Of a DNA stretch of 64,000 bases, positions 48,881 to 59,244 are shown piece after piece. The notes under the pieces are model-generated. The model saw only the letters and a list, made by a program, of their open reading frames with translations. It ran no database searches and was not told the DNA's origin. The position numbers and the translations under genes are program-made. The stretch lies in the NCBI GenBank assembly GCA_000711775.1, contig ARYC01000379.1:62001-126000 (forward strand). The letters run 5' to 3'. The DNA comes from Oxytricha trifallax (taxonomy: Eukaryota > Ciliophora > Spirotrichea > Sporadotrichida > Oxytrichidae). Every line of letters starts with the position of its first letter. The first letter of the stretch is position 1.

Positions 48881-49746
48881 TCGTTTTTTTTTGGCAAACC
48901 GTTTGTAGACTACTTATTTAAAACTTATTTATTATAATATCTCTAATTTTATTTATAAATTATTTATCCAAATTGCTTAAAATTTTACTCTTGGTGTTTT
49001 ATTACAAAAGAATCAGGGTCAAATTATGTTATTATTAAAATTATATTATTTTAAAAAGTAACTTGAATATTTTCATGTGATAATAAAATTGAGAAAAGAT
49101 TTTTCATAAAAAATACGAATTATTTTGTTATATAATAGATGGATATTTTATCAAGGATTTGAAGAGTCTTTAATTTTTTGAGGAGTTAAAATATTTATAA
49201 TAATGTCATTCCAAAATTTTAAATATGCAATTATCTTCTTTTATTTTCTTAAAGCCAATTAAACTTTGAATTGAAAGCTTCAAATCAAAGTTCTATAGCT
49301 AAATTTTAAGTTTAATACTTTGAAATATATCATAAGATAAACATATTATGATAAGAAGGAAGAATAAAGCATTATAAAGTACTTGAAATGGAGTTTTTAA
49401 TCAGTCTAAAGTCATGATAAATTTGCATTTATTGGTTATAATGGATTAAAATAAATGAAACTATTTTATAAGGGCAAAACATTGCTAGGACAACAGCATT
49501 TTACAACATAAAAAAACAAAACTCAACAAAAAATAATAATAACATCAAAAACAACAAAAAATTAATAATTAAATATAGTTTAATGAATCACTTAAGACAA
49601 GAGAATTAAAAAACTTCAGAACAAAGTTAATTCTAGATTAGATATATTTAATAATAGTCAGTATTAAATATGAGTAATTTATAAAATGAAAAAATAAGTT
49701 TAGTTAGTTAAATTAGTTTCATAATTGTTACTACCCGCAATGGTAG
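48881..49746. other. AT-rich spacer before TBE copy 4, no gene seen
   Basis: Very AT-rich, with an A-rich run at about 49498-49560. No feature I can support. Confidence 0.45.
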
Positions 49747-49888
49747 AATCAAAACCCCAAAACCCCTTAGTGAGGTTTATAAGTGCTTTGATTTGTAGGG
49801 TATAGTTGGGGTCTTATTGGGGTTAGTAGACAAAATGCAGGTTTTATCTTAATTTAATGAATATTTAATGAACTTTAGTTTACTTAAA

Positions 49889-51332
49889 TCATACAAATTT
49901 TATCTGCTTGTCTTTATTATATCTTTTGAACCTTGCTCTCTCAAGGGGGTCAAATATATCATCTAATGTTTACCGAGGATAGTTAGGAGCTCTCACGATT
50001 ATCATCTCTACTATGCTTTTAATTCTTAGCAGACATCTTCTTACTTTATATGTTTCTGAGCCAAACTTATTGATTATTTTTCATGCTTTGTACCAAAGTA
50101 AGACATACATTCCATGTCACTTTCTAATATATTGCTGCTACTGCCCAAACATCCCATTAAACAGAACCATTAGTCCAATTCTCTCTTATTGGGAAGTAAC
50201 CTGGAGTACCAAGTACCTGTGCTAAAGTGACAATCTCCTATCTTAAAGCTCTATTGAAATCGATAACCACTACTTCTAAAGGGCAGAGATTTAGCATAAC
50301 GATTTCAGGCTTCAAATCTCTATGAACAAATCCAAGTTCATGCAACTCCTTAACACCCTGAATCATATCGGAGAGTATATCGTTTAAATCATCAGGGTAT
50401 CTATTGTGATATAGGTAGTCTCTCAGAGTCATCTCAAATTTCTTTAGCCTTAATGCGATGAAACCATAACTTAAAATAACACCATTAAGCTTAAGCAAAT
50501 TCTTGCAGTCTTTTCTTTAGGCCTCTCTAAGTACCATGTATTCATTAGCAAACTCGTTCTAATACTGTTGGTTCTTAATAAAATAACTGAATGGATACAC
50601 CTTGTATGCATACACATCAACTACTATGAGCTTTGCTTTTGCAGGCACGTTTATATTCAAGTAGTTTCAATACAAGTGCTGAGATCAACTGCATTTAATG
50701 CAGGTATTCATAGCCTTCGCTTAAAAGCATGCTAAAATTGTATTACCTGCTGGCTGGTTCATCGATTCATATCGCTTCTGTCTCTTGAGTCTCTCTTGCT
50801 GCTCTCTTTATGACTCAAGAGAATTAGATTTTCTTTTAGCTGGCACAAGTTTTTTAGTCTCTTAATCTTCAATCAAGAACTCACTGAGGTGATGCTTTTG
50901 CATATGCCTTTTAACTTTAGCTGAGTGAGTATATGATTTCATGCATGTCGTACACTAATACCTACCATCTACCTTTTCATGCTTGAAATAGATATTGGCT
51001 TTGCCAGAGTGTACCTCTTTAAGGTGTCTCTTCAAGCTTTGTTCAGTTGAGAAATGATTCTAGCAGTCTTCACATTAATATGTATTTATCTTTTCGATTG
51101 GTTGCTGTTCTTTTAGCTCCTCAACATAATCAATTTAAATTAAAACCCCTATCTCTGCGCTCTCCCTCTGGTTTAATACTTCTATGATAAAAACCTCTGC
51201 TTCAAATTCAAGAGCTCTTAGCTCTACCTCCCTCTCAACATAAATGATTTCAGGCTTTTTAGTGGAGCCAAAGTTGAGCATTTATTGACCTGGTCCTAAA
51301 AGTGCCGCTCTACGATTTAAGTTGACCGCCAT
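49889..51332 (-). CDS. TBE zinc finger/kinase-like gene (copy 4)
   Basis: Starts MAVNLNRRAALLGPGQQMLN at 51332 and reads on in frame (FGSTKKPEIIYVERE) where copy 3 is frameshifted. Two C2H2 fingers follow, then the kinase-like domain. LKLNGVILSYGFIALRLKKF leads to the catalytic loop FVHRDLKPE and then VVVIDFNRALR, so the metal-binding DFG is DFN. The C-lobe has GTPGYFPIRE and a conserved ECDMECMSYFGTK-like segment. It ends at TGA 49889-49891. An Asn-to-Ile-type change after HRDLKPE and a missing base near 50130 (AATATTGCTGC against AATATTATTGCTGC) may still impair it. The combination is known for TBE elements, and the substrate is unknown. Confidence 0.85.
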
Positions 51333-51895
51333 GTTCAAATTCAAATTTAAATTTCTATTATAAAGCTCTTAAAACCTCTATAGCTATATCTAGACTATAT
51401 AAGAGTTGCAACAGCATTAATGATGGTTTGATCTAAGCTCTAAGACGTCATATTTATACTCAGTTTATAAGTATAATTTTCGTAATTATACTCTTAATAA
51501 TTTTGATTCTGGTACCAACTCAGATAAAGTTCAGGTTGGTACTGGTACCAATTAAGTTTTACAGATTGGAACTTTTCCATTAAAACCTCACTGGATTAAA
51601 ACTAGGTACTAATTAAGTTTTGGTACTATTAAATTGGTACCAATCAAATTAAAACGAATTTAGTACCGGTACTAATCAAATTTAAACAAATTTAGTACTA
51701 ATTTAATGGAACTAAATTGATAAAAATGGAGCTCCATCTCTAAAGTTTGATACAGCTTCTGCCAGCTTTCTCCACGTATCCTTACCAGGTTGACCTCCTA
51801 TAAGATGCCCATATTTAATACAAAGATTTTAAAGAGTAGGATCCAGAACTCTATATATTAAAATTTGAAATTCAATAACAAGAGAAGGAACAAGG
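51333..51895. promoter_or_regulatory. Divergent intergenic region of TBE copy 4, rich in GGTACC palindromes
   Basis: Between the divergently transcribed kinase and 22-kDa genes, at 51510-51720, TTGGTACC, GGTACTAATT, AGTACTAATTTAATGGAAC and related strings recur in both orientations. The same pattern is found in copies 1 and 3 (1980-2180 and 16870-17095). A shared promoter with repeated protein-binding sites is plausible by position, but this is inferred only. Confidence 0.5.
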
Positions 51896-52685
51896 ATGGA
51901 ATCTATAAGTACTGCAATGAAAAGGGTTGAAGCTTAAGAAATGATCTCAAGATTTAGAAGCAAGGAAGATCTCTATCGATACTCACTTAGCATGGTAAGC
52001 ATGTCACATAAACTTAATCATATACTATAGTGGGTTTATTCCTTCCAACGATGGAAGGCACCAAAATTTCATTCTTAAAAGCTATACTCTGCGATGAGAA
52101 GAAAGCCTTCAAAAACAGTGAAATAAAGTTGATAGATATACCAAACTACCCAGAGATTTCAGTCACTAATCTCTACGAGGATGCGATGAAAGATGAAGAG
52201 TTGGTAGTTTTCCTTCCTACCAAGAAACAACTCTCTAACAAGCTTCCAGAAAGGAGCTTCTTCTTTGGAGTTCTCGGCACTTTAAGAGAGAGTTATCTCA
52301 GAGAGATCATTGAAGAAGCTCACAAAAAACGCTACTCTATTTCTCCTGAAGATTAAAAGAAGCAAGGCATACTAATAAGCGAGACCTGGCTCGCTGAGCT
52401 TAAGAAGCACCCATTCCTCTCTCGTAAGCTTTGATTCATAACTTTGTAGGGAAACCTGGAACTGGTATATTCCTAATGAAAGAGCATGCGAAGGTTCACA
52501 GAGAGAGAAAGTCATAGACTATTTATGAAGTGAGCAAGAGACTTTATAAAGATGTCTAAAAGCCAGAAGAAATGAACATAGATGCAGGAGCTGGCACAAA
52601 GAGAAGAAATATGGGTCCAAGCAAGCCATAAGAAGAGGAGAAGAAAGAGAAGCTAAACCCCTTTATGGGCCAATTTAATATGTGA
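51896..52685 (+). pseudogene. TBE 22-kDa protein gene (copy 4), two introns, one small deletion
   Basis: Starts MESISTAMKRVEAQEMISRF. Intron 1 is 51995-52030 (36 nt, GTAAGC...ATAG) and intron 2 is 52424-52449 (26 nt, GTAAGC...GTAG). Exon 2 is cleanly open: GLFLPTMEGTKISFLKAIL, IPNYPEISVTNLYEDAMKDE and KLPERSFFFGVLGTLRESYL. Exon 3 gives KPGTGIFLMKEHAKVHRER and MNIDAGAGTKRRNMGPSKP to TGA 52683-52685. Compared with copies 1 and 3 one base is missing near 51982 (ATACTCACTTAG against ATACCTAACTTTA), which puts exon 1 out of phase with exon 2. Otherwise this is the best-preserved copy. The basic tail suggests nucleic-acid contact, an inference only. Confidence 0.85.
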
Positions 52686-52691
52686 ATATAT

Positions 52692-54310
52692 TCATTCGTT
52701 TAAATCTAAAACTTATTTATAAACATTCATTCTTCCCTCTCTCGCACAGACTGTTGTCTTATCTACGCTCACTCTCTTACAGCTGGTTTGAATTAAGTCT
52801 ACTGTATCGATGGGCAAGTCATGCATAAGATGATATAGCAGCAGCTTCTTGTAGTGAATCTTGATTTAACTCCAGTAGAATTCAATTCCATTAAATTATG
52901 GGCTATAAGGAACGTTGTATACAGGAGTTATGTTTAACTCTTCATAAGCTTTCTTAGACTGAGTAAAAATAGAAATATTTACCAAGAATGAGAGAATAAT
53001 CAACTTTTTCTCTATAGTATTTATTTATATATTACTAATTAATTAATTAAAATCGCACTCCAACCCTAATTGTTATATTTTAGGGATAGAGTGTGGAATA
53101 TATTATAAAATTAATAATTAAGTCAATTCTGTTGATAATATTACATTTCGTTTATTTAAAACGACATTAAGTTTTTATTAATAATATCTATATAATAAAT
53201 TTTCAAATTATTTTACTTTTTAATAGATAAGTTTTTAAGATTAATCATAATTACGACTTTTTATAAACTAAAATGTAATAATCTTAATTATTAATAAAAA
53301 CTTAATGTCGTTTTAAATAAACGAAATGTAATATTATCAACAGAATTGACTTAATTATTAATTTTATAATATATTCCGCACTCTATCCCTAAAATAAAAC
53401 AATTAGGGTTGGAGTGCGATTTTAATTAATTAATTAGTAATATATAAATAAATACTATAGAGAAAAAGTTGATTATTCTCTCATTCTTGGTAAATATTTC
53501 TATTTTTACTCACTCCTTAGTCTTATGAACTGAGAGGTTATCAACAAACAGGATGATCTCTTAATCATTGTATTTATCTCTCATCTTATGTAGGAACTCT
53601 ATATACTACTCTCGCTTAATAGAGCGAGGGTGAATCACATAACCCTTTAAGCCTGAATCTTCACTTATACCAGCTAAAATTGCATGGGTGACTACCTTCA
53701 CTTTTTAATCATAGACTTCTATATTATCATACTTCTTATACCAAGACTTATTAATAAAGGTGTTGAATGTAAACACTGCTTCATCAGCGTGTATGAACTT
53801 GATGTTATTAGTAATAGCTCTCTGCATTTAATCATATATATAGTTTAAATTATTACTATAAAATGGCACTGTAAAATCAATCACTCTCTTCACTCTGTTG
53901 ACAGTCTTGAAAGTAATACCATTTCTTCTATAAATGTTGGCTATAGTCTAAGGAGAGATGCGCATATCAGGAAACTTGCGATGAAACATTACAGCTCGCT
54001 AGTCTAGAGGAAAGTGTGCCCAATACTTTAAAGTCTTAGAGTCACAGAGGTAGTCAATATGGTGCTGTGAGAACTTTTATTTTCTAGCAGGATGCTTTCA
54101 AGTACCAGAATTAAAATGCTAAACAGCTAACATGCAGTGATACCTAACAGTAGAGGCACTCTTGTGTAAGAGCTTTGCTATAGCTGCATAATTCAATACT
54201 GGTTTGACTTAATCTATATTAATACTCGTACCATACCTAAGCTTAAGCAGTAAATCTAAATATTACTCATCATAAATAGACCCTAAATTTCGCTAATTTC
54301 TATTTCTCAT
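52692..54310 (-). pseudogene. TBE 42-kDa DDE transposase (copy 4), split by a palindromic insertion
   Basis: Starts MRNRNQRNLGSIYDEQYLDL at 54310 and ends at TGA 52692-52694. Without the insertion it is 1065 bp (354 codons plus stop). The helix-turn-helix-like NYAAIAKLLHKSASTVRYHC is followed by an in-frame TGA at codon 71 (complement at 54098-54100), shared with copies 1 and 3. The DD34E residues lie in KFIHADEAVF, LFVDNLSVHKTKE and PYSPQFNGIEFYW. The palindrome (52961-53511) enters right after the second catalytic Asp motif and separates it from the Glu, so this copy cannot encode an active enzyme. Confidence 0.92.
52961..53511. mobile_element. Foldback/MITE-like palindrome, 551 bp, inserted in the TBE transposase gene
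   Basis: The left arm 52961-53185 and right arm 53287-53511 are near-perfect inverted copies of about 225 bp, with only about two mismatches seen, around a ~101-bp spacer. The termini are GAGTAAAAATAGAAATATTT and its complement. The flanking ACT is duplicated (52958-52960 and 53512-53514), and the interrupted TBE sequence is restored exactly when element plus one ACT is removed (compare 18331 in copy 3). A 3-bp ANT duplication is the same type as that made by TBE insertion. No ORF lies inside, so it must have been mobilised in trans, if recently active. Confidence 0.95.
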
Positions 54311-54625
54311 TTTGCAAATTGGCCTAATTTCTCTACTAACCCCAATAAGACCCCAACTTTACCCTACAAATCAAAGCACTTATAAACCTCACTAAGGGGT
54401 TTTGGGGTTTTGAATGAGATATAATTTCTCAGCTTACATCTAGGCAGCTGAAGCTAAAAAACCATTAAAATAATATTTTATTTATTTAAATCCTGGATGG
54501 ACTTCTCTGCTTCCGCCACGGGTACATCTTGAGAGTGAAGAAATGGTATTTTTAACACGCGAAAAAACACAAAAACTTTGACTTATTCAATATTTTATAT
54601 TTTTAATTATATTTACTAAAGTATT

Positions 54626-54942
54626 TAATATTAGTGAATGACTTAGAATATTTGACGAGACTACACTTAACCGTTCTGAAGGAGCATATTGCGAATGACG
54701 GGCACTCCTTTAAGAAGCCAATTCTACTCCATCACAAGACAAACACTTGTCCCAATGTTTCTGTGCTTTACTTCTGAGTCACAAAGCGTTTGATGAGTAC
54801 ACATACAGATCAATCATTAAACAACTCGAGATTGAACCTTACCTCGGAAACAAGTTCATACCAGACAAAAATTTAATATTAGAAACCTATTCACTGACAA
54901 ATTCACAATACCGGATTAGGGTTCATAGTGAGAATCGATGAA
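54626..54942 (+). CDS. Gene-like segment in two frames, unrecognised
   Basis: A GC-richer patch soon after TBE copy 4. One frame reads NDLEYLTRLHLTVLKEHIAN, DGHSFKKPILLHHKTNTCPN and VSVLYF to a TGA near 54775. From 54747 another reads CFCALLLSHKAFDEYTYRSI, IKQLEIEPYLGNKFIPDKN and LETYSLTNSQYRIRVHSENR to TGA. The join near 54760 needs a one-base shift. It looks like real coding sequence, perhaps a small MDS or a decayed gene. No domain was recognised. Confidence 0.4.
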
Positions 54943-57126
54943 TAAACGCCCAGAATACACAATTATCATGTGCCCTTGAAGAATACAGTAGTGATCTTGT
55001 TTTGCTAAAAATTCTCAACGTAGCAGGATTTTCTCTGCTTTGAATAAGCTTCTATCTTTGTGATCTCAGCTCTATTTTGATTTTGACGTCATTCGAAGAT
55101 TTAACTTTTCCTATTTTTAACATTTTTGACAATATTTTAAAATTATCATATTTTGAGTAATTAGCCATAGCTATTTACTTACATTGGTATTGATATCTTT
55201 TATAGTTTTAAAACATTTCAAACAAATATCCATCTTTTGAATATAAATTATAATAGATCAATAATTTCCTTGCTTAAATTTTTAACTTAAATTTTTATTT
55301 TTCATCTATTTTAATTTATCTTTATATAACAATTTTAAAATTATAAACTCTATTTGTTGTTTTATATTACTTATTTTCTTTGTATTGAATTGATCAAGCA
55401 TAGTTCACTATCTTCAATAATTTTTTTATCACCTTTTAAGTAAACTTTTATTTTATAAATAACTAATATCTATGGTCTTAAAGTACATTTAAGACAAATA
55501 ATCTTCAAATGGAGTATAACACAATTTTAATACGGGTCAGATACTGTATAAGAGAGAGGCACATCTTTATTCTTTTTGTTATATATACATTGACTTTGTT
55601 ATATTTTATTCAATAATTTATTCAAGCAACCTGATATATGTTGTATATTCTAGGTTGCTAATAGATAATTTAGCATGTATTATTACGATATGAAATATAG
55701 GCTATGATGAAAATCCTTTTTAGCATGTAAGAAACTTACACTAACTTCTCTTCTTTACTTCAATTCAACTCATAGCATAATTATTGATATTCTTGATTCT
55801 ATATAAATTAGGGGATAGACACTACACATATTTTTTAGTTTGATTTATACCTAAATGCTTGGATTTAAGCTTAATTCAGTTTTTACTGTTATTATCATTC
55901 TTTTAACCAATCATAAAGAAACTTTACTTATTAAATTCAATTGTATATATATAAATTTTTTTTAATTTATTTAATCTTATCATTCATGTAGTATTTTATT
56001 AATTTAATTAACTGTATATTTACTTATGTTTTTACATTGAATGGGAATTTCGAATGGTAACTACCTTTGAGTAGAGCGAAAGGAAAGGAATTGATGATCT
56101 AAGAAAACACACTTAATAATACATTAATTATTTAAAAATGGTAACTTATAATACAACAAAAGCTTTACAGTGACTTATAATCTTATTAAGCCAAACATAA
56201 TATTCTTTTATAATCTTTTATTATTTATGAAGCTAATTATATTAGTATAAAGTATTTTGGGCGAATTATTTCTAATTTTGATATTAAATAATTAATTAGT
56301 GATTTAATCCAAAAAGATTCAAAGGTTTATTGGAATTTAGTTTTATAGTAAGGAGCCAGCATACTAGAGCCATTAAGTAAGCAATTAATTCTTTGAAGAT
56401 AGATTCAATTTAAAGGAGTTTACCAATTTTTTTTTAATTTAAATGTTGTTGATTTATCTAAATTTATAGTAAGCTAGCATCTTCCTATATTCAAAGAAAT
56501 AAATTTAATATTTTTATTGATGTATCTGCTAAGAAAACAGTGCTACTTTAATATACAGATTTTATTTCTTAAAAATCGATATTTGCTCTGAGTCTTTAGT
56601 AATTTACAATTCTTTACAGTCAATTAATGATTAAATAGCAGCCAAACTCTTGAGTATCTACGAAAAATAAGTGAAAAAATATATCTTTAGAGCTATGACC
56701 ACGTTTAATTTCTTTTCATTATAAATATTAATCTTGCTTGATACATCCAAAGCAGAAAATATAGAGGTTAAATCAAATAGAAGAATAAGAATTGCTTGAC
56801 TAAATTAAGGCAATTATAAATTATACAATGACTTTTAAGATGTGGATACTACTCAAAAGGTAAATAAGTTGCTGATTAAGAAAATAATGTGAAAATTTGG
56901 ATGAAAAATTAATATGATAAATACACTTTGAGATATATATCTAGCTAGTTATGTACATGAGAAACCGCTAATACACTCTCTGACAAATGTGAGAATTAGA
57001 TGGCTCATGCTAAGAAACAAAGTTAGAGCTTCCCATCAGATGGAATAATACATATAGGAGAGCATGATTGAGCAGCATTAGTAGAGGGAATAATCAAATA
57101 TGTCCTTGAACAGTTTCTTCACCTTT
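54943..57126. other. AT-rich spacer with a dispersed repeat
   Basis: Mostly AT-rich without a supportable gene. 55112-55170 (TTTTTGACAATATTTTAAAA, then TTATCATATTTTGAGTAAT and TAGCCAT) resembles 62358-62422, so a dispersed repeat is present. A GC-richer patch at 56960-57100 precedes the calcineurin segment and may be its 3' flank. Confidence 0.45.
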
Positions 57127-57655
57127 TCACTGATTCAAGTTGTCGCCTAAGGTGTTACCAGATGATCCTGTTTATCCTTGCGTAGAGAAGGGCATTCCCT
57201 CATTATGTGAATCGAGTTTTCTAGCATTCGTAAAAACTTTTGATCTGTCTGTCAATTCATTTTCTATCGCTTTCTTTCCCTCAAGTAACAGACCTTTAGG
57301 TACTTTGCCATCAGGACAGATTCCTTTCAGTTAGATGGCACTCTCATTTTCTTCCCTCAGGATCTTGAACATCTTCATCACATTGCTCATTGCACGCTCC
57401 TTGCTTCTTAATAAGCCAGTCTCTAATTAAGCATTGTGATTTGGATAAAAAGACTTACTGCTTGATCTGGGTGTTGATTCTTGCTCTATTAATTTCTTTG
57501 GATCAACTTGCTCCTCTTCATCAGGAAGGTCTTATCGCTGCTTCAGTGCATTGAAAAGCATCTCTACTACTTTCTTAGCAACAAAGGGGACTGACCAGGT
57601 AAGTACATCCATGACATTCGGCAGTATGTAGGGGTGCGCTTTGTGATTAAAGTGA
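57127..57655 (-). CDS. Calcineurin A (PP2B catalytic subunit), C-terminal part only
   Basis: Minus strand, ending at TGA 57127-57129. [20 protein letters not shown] and [12 protein letters not shown] match the end of the catalytic domain and the start of the calcineurin-B-binding helix of the Ca2+/calmodulin-dependent phosphatase (family pattern HPYWLPNFMDVFTWSLPFV). The sequence continues [40 protein letters not shown], and [12 protein letters not shown], which corresponds to the autoinhibitory segment. A 36-nt intron (57423-57458, GTAAGT...TTAG) interrupts it. Upstream of FNHKAHPY the similarity stops at an AT-rich stretch (57656-57705), the likely IES boundary. None of the metal-binding motifs (GDxHG, GDxVDRG, GNHE) was found in the window, so the 5' MDSs lie elsewhere or are scrambled. 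Confidence 0.88.
57423..57458 (-). other. 36-nt intron in the calcineurin A segment
   Basis: On the minus strand GTAAGTCTTTTTATCC starts and TTAATTAG ends a 36-nt stretch. Its removal joins TPRSS to [12 protein letters not shown] in phase. The length equals intron 1 of the TBE 22-kDa genes. Confidence 0.75.
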
Positions 57656-57705
57656 TTAGATAAATAAGAATAGATAATAAATTGATGTATAGAGTAGAGT
57701 ACTTA

Positions 57706-58196
57706 CCCCGGTTTACCACATAGGCATCTCTGACAAACTAGTATTGCAGGGGAAGCCACGGGAAGATCTTCGCCTGGGAAGCGACCAGGGGCACCACGCG
57801 ATTTTCCATGTTTGTCTCTGCGGAGATGGGGGTCACCGACTAGGACAAGTGTCCCAGGGGCCGAGATAAGTGAGCATCTTTATTGGGTTTACATGCTGTA
57901 CCTACGCCTATATGATTGAAAGTCACAAAACCATCAATGACCATCAGACACTCTACATGCTGAGGTGATCCTGCGCAGCAACCAGGGCCCCAATGAAGCC
58001 CTGCCTGAGCCATCGCATATCCATGCGAGAGATCTAGGCCCGAGGTGCTTGATGTATTCTGCCAGCTGCTTCTTTTTTCTCTAAAGAGGCAGCACATCCT
58101 CCAGGGCCTAAGGAGGTTTCCTCTAGTGCCTTGATAGTTTTCCTGTGATTGCAATGTAGTGTCACTAGGTAGACTTTAATCTTTAAAAGTGGAATT
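57706..58196 (-). CDS. GC-rich coding-like segment, unrecognised, frames uncertain
   Basis: High GC sets this apart from the surrounding IES-like DNA. Protein-like stretches occur on the minus strand in different frames: PPQALEDVLPLQRKKKQLAE then YIKHLGP (about 58125-58045), RMDMRWLRQGFIGALVAAQD (about 58025-57965), and VECLMVIDGFVTFNHIGVGT then ENRVVPLVASQAKIFPWLPL (about 57957-57750). At its right-hand end on that strand GGGGTAAGTAC looks like a splice donor. The frame changes could mean small IESs, decay or sequencing errors. It does not match the missing parts of calcineurin, so it may be from another gene. Confidence 0.4.
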
Positions 58197-58205
58197 AAGT
58201 AAGTA

Positions 58206-58523
58206 CAATAAGGAATACCTTGGGCGCAATCAGGGAATTTTGGGGCATTCTACTGCCTTAACGCATAGAATTACCCCCAGCCATCAGTTACTGGAATCTT
58301 AAATGATGCCGTTCAAGATGCTACAATTGTTTCTGATGATGCAATTACATTGAACTCTGAGGTTATTGCTAAGTCATTTGTTTTGAGTGTTTAAACTGTC
58401 ATCTAAAACACACTTGCTTATAACCCAGAGGGAGCTGACACCATTGCACAAATCGGACTCGCTAATATTACCCATCACAGTTACGATCTTGCTCATCCTT
58501 CTCAGGGTCAGAGTAACAAATGA
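58206..58523 (+). CDS. Coding-like segment on the plus strand, unrecognised
   Basis: In the TGA-only code the frame reads QGIPWAQSGNFGAFYCLNAQ, NYPQPSVTGILNDAVQDATI, VSDDAITLNSEVIAKSFVLS, VQTVIQNTLAYNPEGADTIA and QIGLANITHHSYDLAHPSQG, then stops at TGA 58521-58523. The even amino-acid composition and length argue for real coding. It lies between minus-strand coding segments, so orientation switches within less than 100 bp. That is what an inverted MDS of a scrambled gene, or a separate tightly packed gene, would give. No family was recognised. Confidence 0.5.
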
Positions 58524-59191
58524 AGTCTAAAAACATATCTCTAGCAGTTTGGTCTGAGAATCTGAAGTAGTCTTAACCGAGAACTACAGTTGTATCTTCT
58601 GGGCCAGCCACATCATAGAGCTCAATAGGCGGGCTAAAGGCTATGAAAAAAATACTCTTTGCATCAATCAGGCAGTCTTGGTACTTGAATTTAGATGAAT
58701 CGCTATAAGCCGGCTTTGAACAGGTGTCGACCAATCGTGGATAGCTGTCGCTGCTTGTTGACCATGTACTAGATAGGGCAACACCTCTTGCCTTGGGCGC
58801 GTCCTATATAGTAAGTGATTAGTACTAGACATCTTCCTTAACCTTAAAGTATCCAATGGCCTCCTCCCCCTTCTTGCTGGGCCTCCTCAACGCGAATGTC
58901 AGCCGCCTCCTGGCCAGGTGGCACTCCTCGGTCTGCTGGATGCGGTCCCGGTGGCAGTAGATGGTGTGAGGGGTCGTAGAGGGTCGACATTAGGCCTAAG
59001 ATGCTCTTTGCAGAATGGTCTTCAGGGCAGATGTTCGCCAGCAAGCATGTCACCTTGGAGGCCAGCAATGGCCAGCTCATCGTTGGCTCTCTCTGGTGGT
59101 CAATCTCCACCCCTGGGAGCAGCACGGAGGGCGACAGCTGCACCGACGACGAGGCTGGGTATTGTTAGTGGTCATCCATTACGTTTGAGCA
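58524..59191 (-). CDS. GC-rich coding-like segments on the minus strand, unrecognised
   Basis: From about 59150 down, one frame reads VQLSPSVLLPGVEIDHQREP then TMSWPLLASKVTCLLANIC. From about 58985 another reads HTIYCHRDRIQQTEECHLAR, RRLTFALRRPSKKGEEAIGY, FKVKEDVQ, and continues below 58804 with GVALSSTWSTSSDSYPRLVD, DAKSIFFIAFSPPIELYDVA, GPEDTTVVLGQDYFRFSDQT and ARDMFLDFICYSDPE. The second run is over 150 codons. Similarity to known families was not apparent by eye. The 5' limit of the GC-rich block is near 59241, and AT-rich DNA follows. It is probably MDS material of a protein-coding gene. The relation to the calcineurin segment is uncertain. Confidence 0.45.
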
Positions 59192-59244
59192 GGGGTCTTG
59201 CATTAGCTGGCTCTAGTGATACGGTTAGGAATAATTTATAAGTT

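Larger units (their letters stand above)
49750..54412 (-). mobile_element. Complete TBE transposon copy 4, 4663 bp including a nested insertion
   Basis: Bounded by CAAAACCCCAAAACCCC at 49750 and GGGGTTTTGGGGTTTTG ending at 54412, with about 80-bp terminal inverted repeats and AAT duplicated on both sides (49747-49749 and 54413-54415). Removing the nested 551-bp palindrome and its 3-bp duplication leaves 4109 bp, matching copy 3. The order is kinase (-), 22-kDa (+), transposase (-). The kinase gene is among the better preserved in the window. Confidence 0.97.

Noticed and set aside
57840..58154. 104-residue minus-strand ORF taken as one protein
   Set aside because: Only its second half looks protein-like. 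The first half is better explained by other frames on the same strand, so I reported the segment as frame-uncertain.
58918..59241. 107-residue plus-strand ORF in the GC-rich cluster
   Set aside because: Ala/Leu/Arg/Ser-rich reading typical of an antisense frame in GC-rich coding DNA. The minus strand gives a more balanced sequence.
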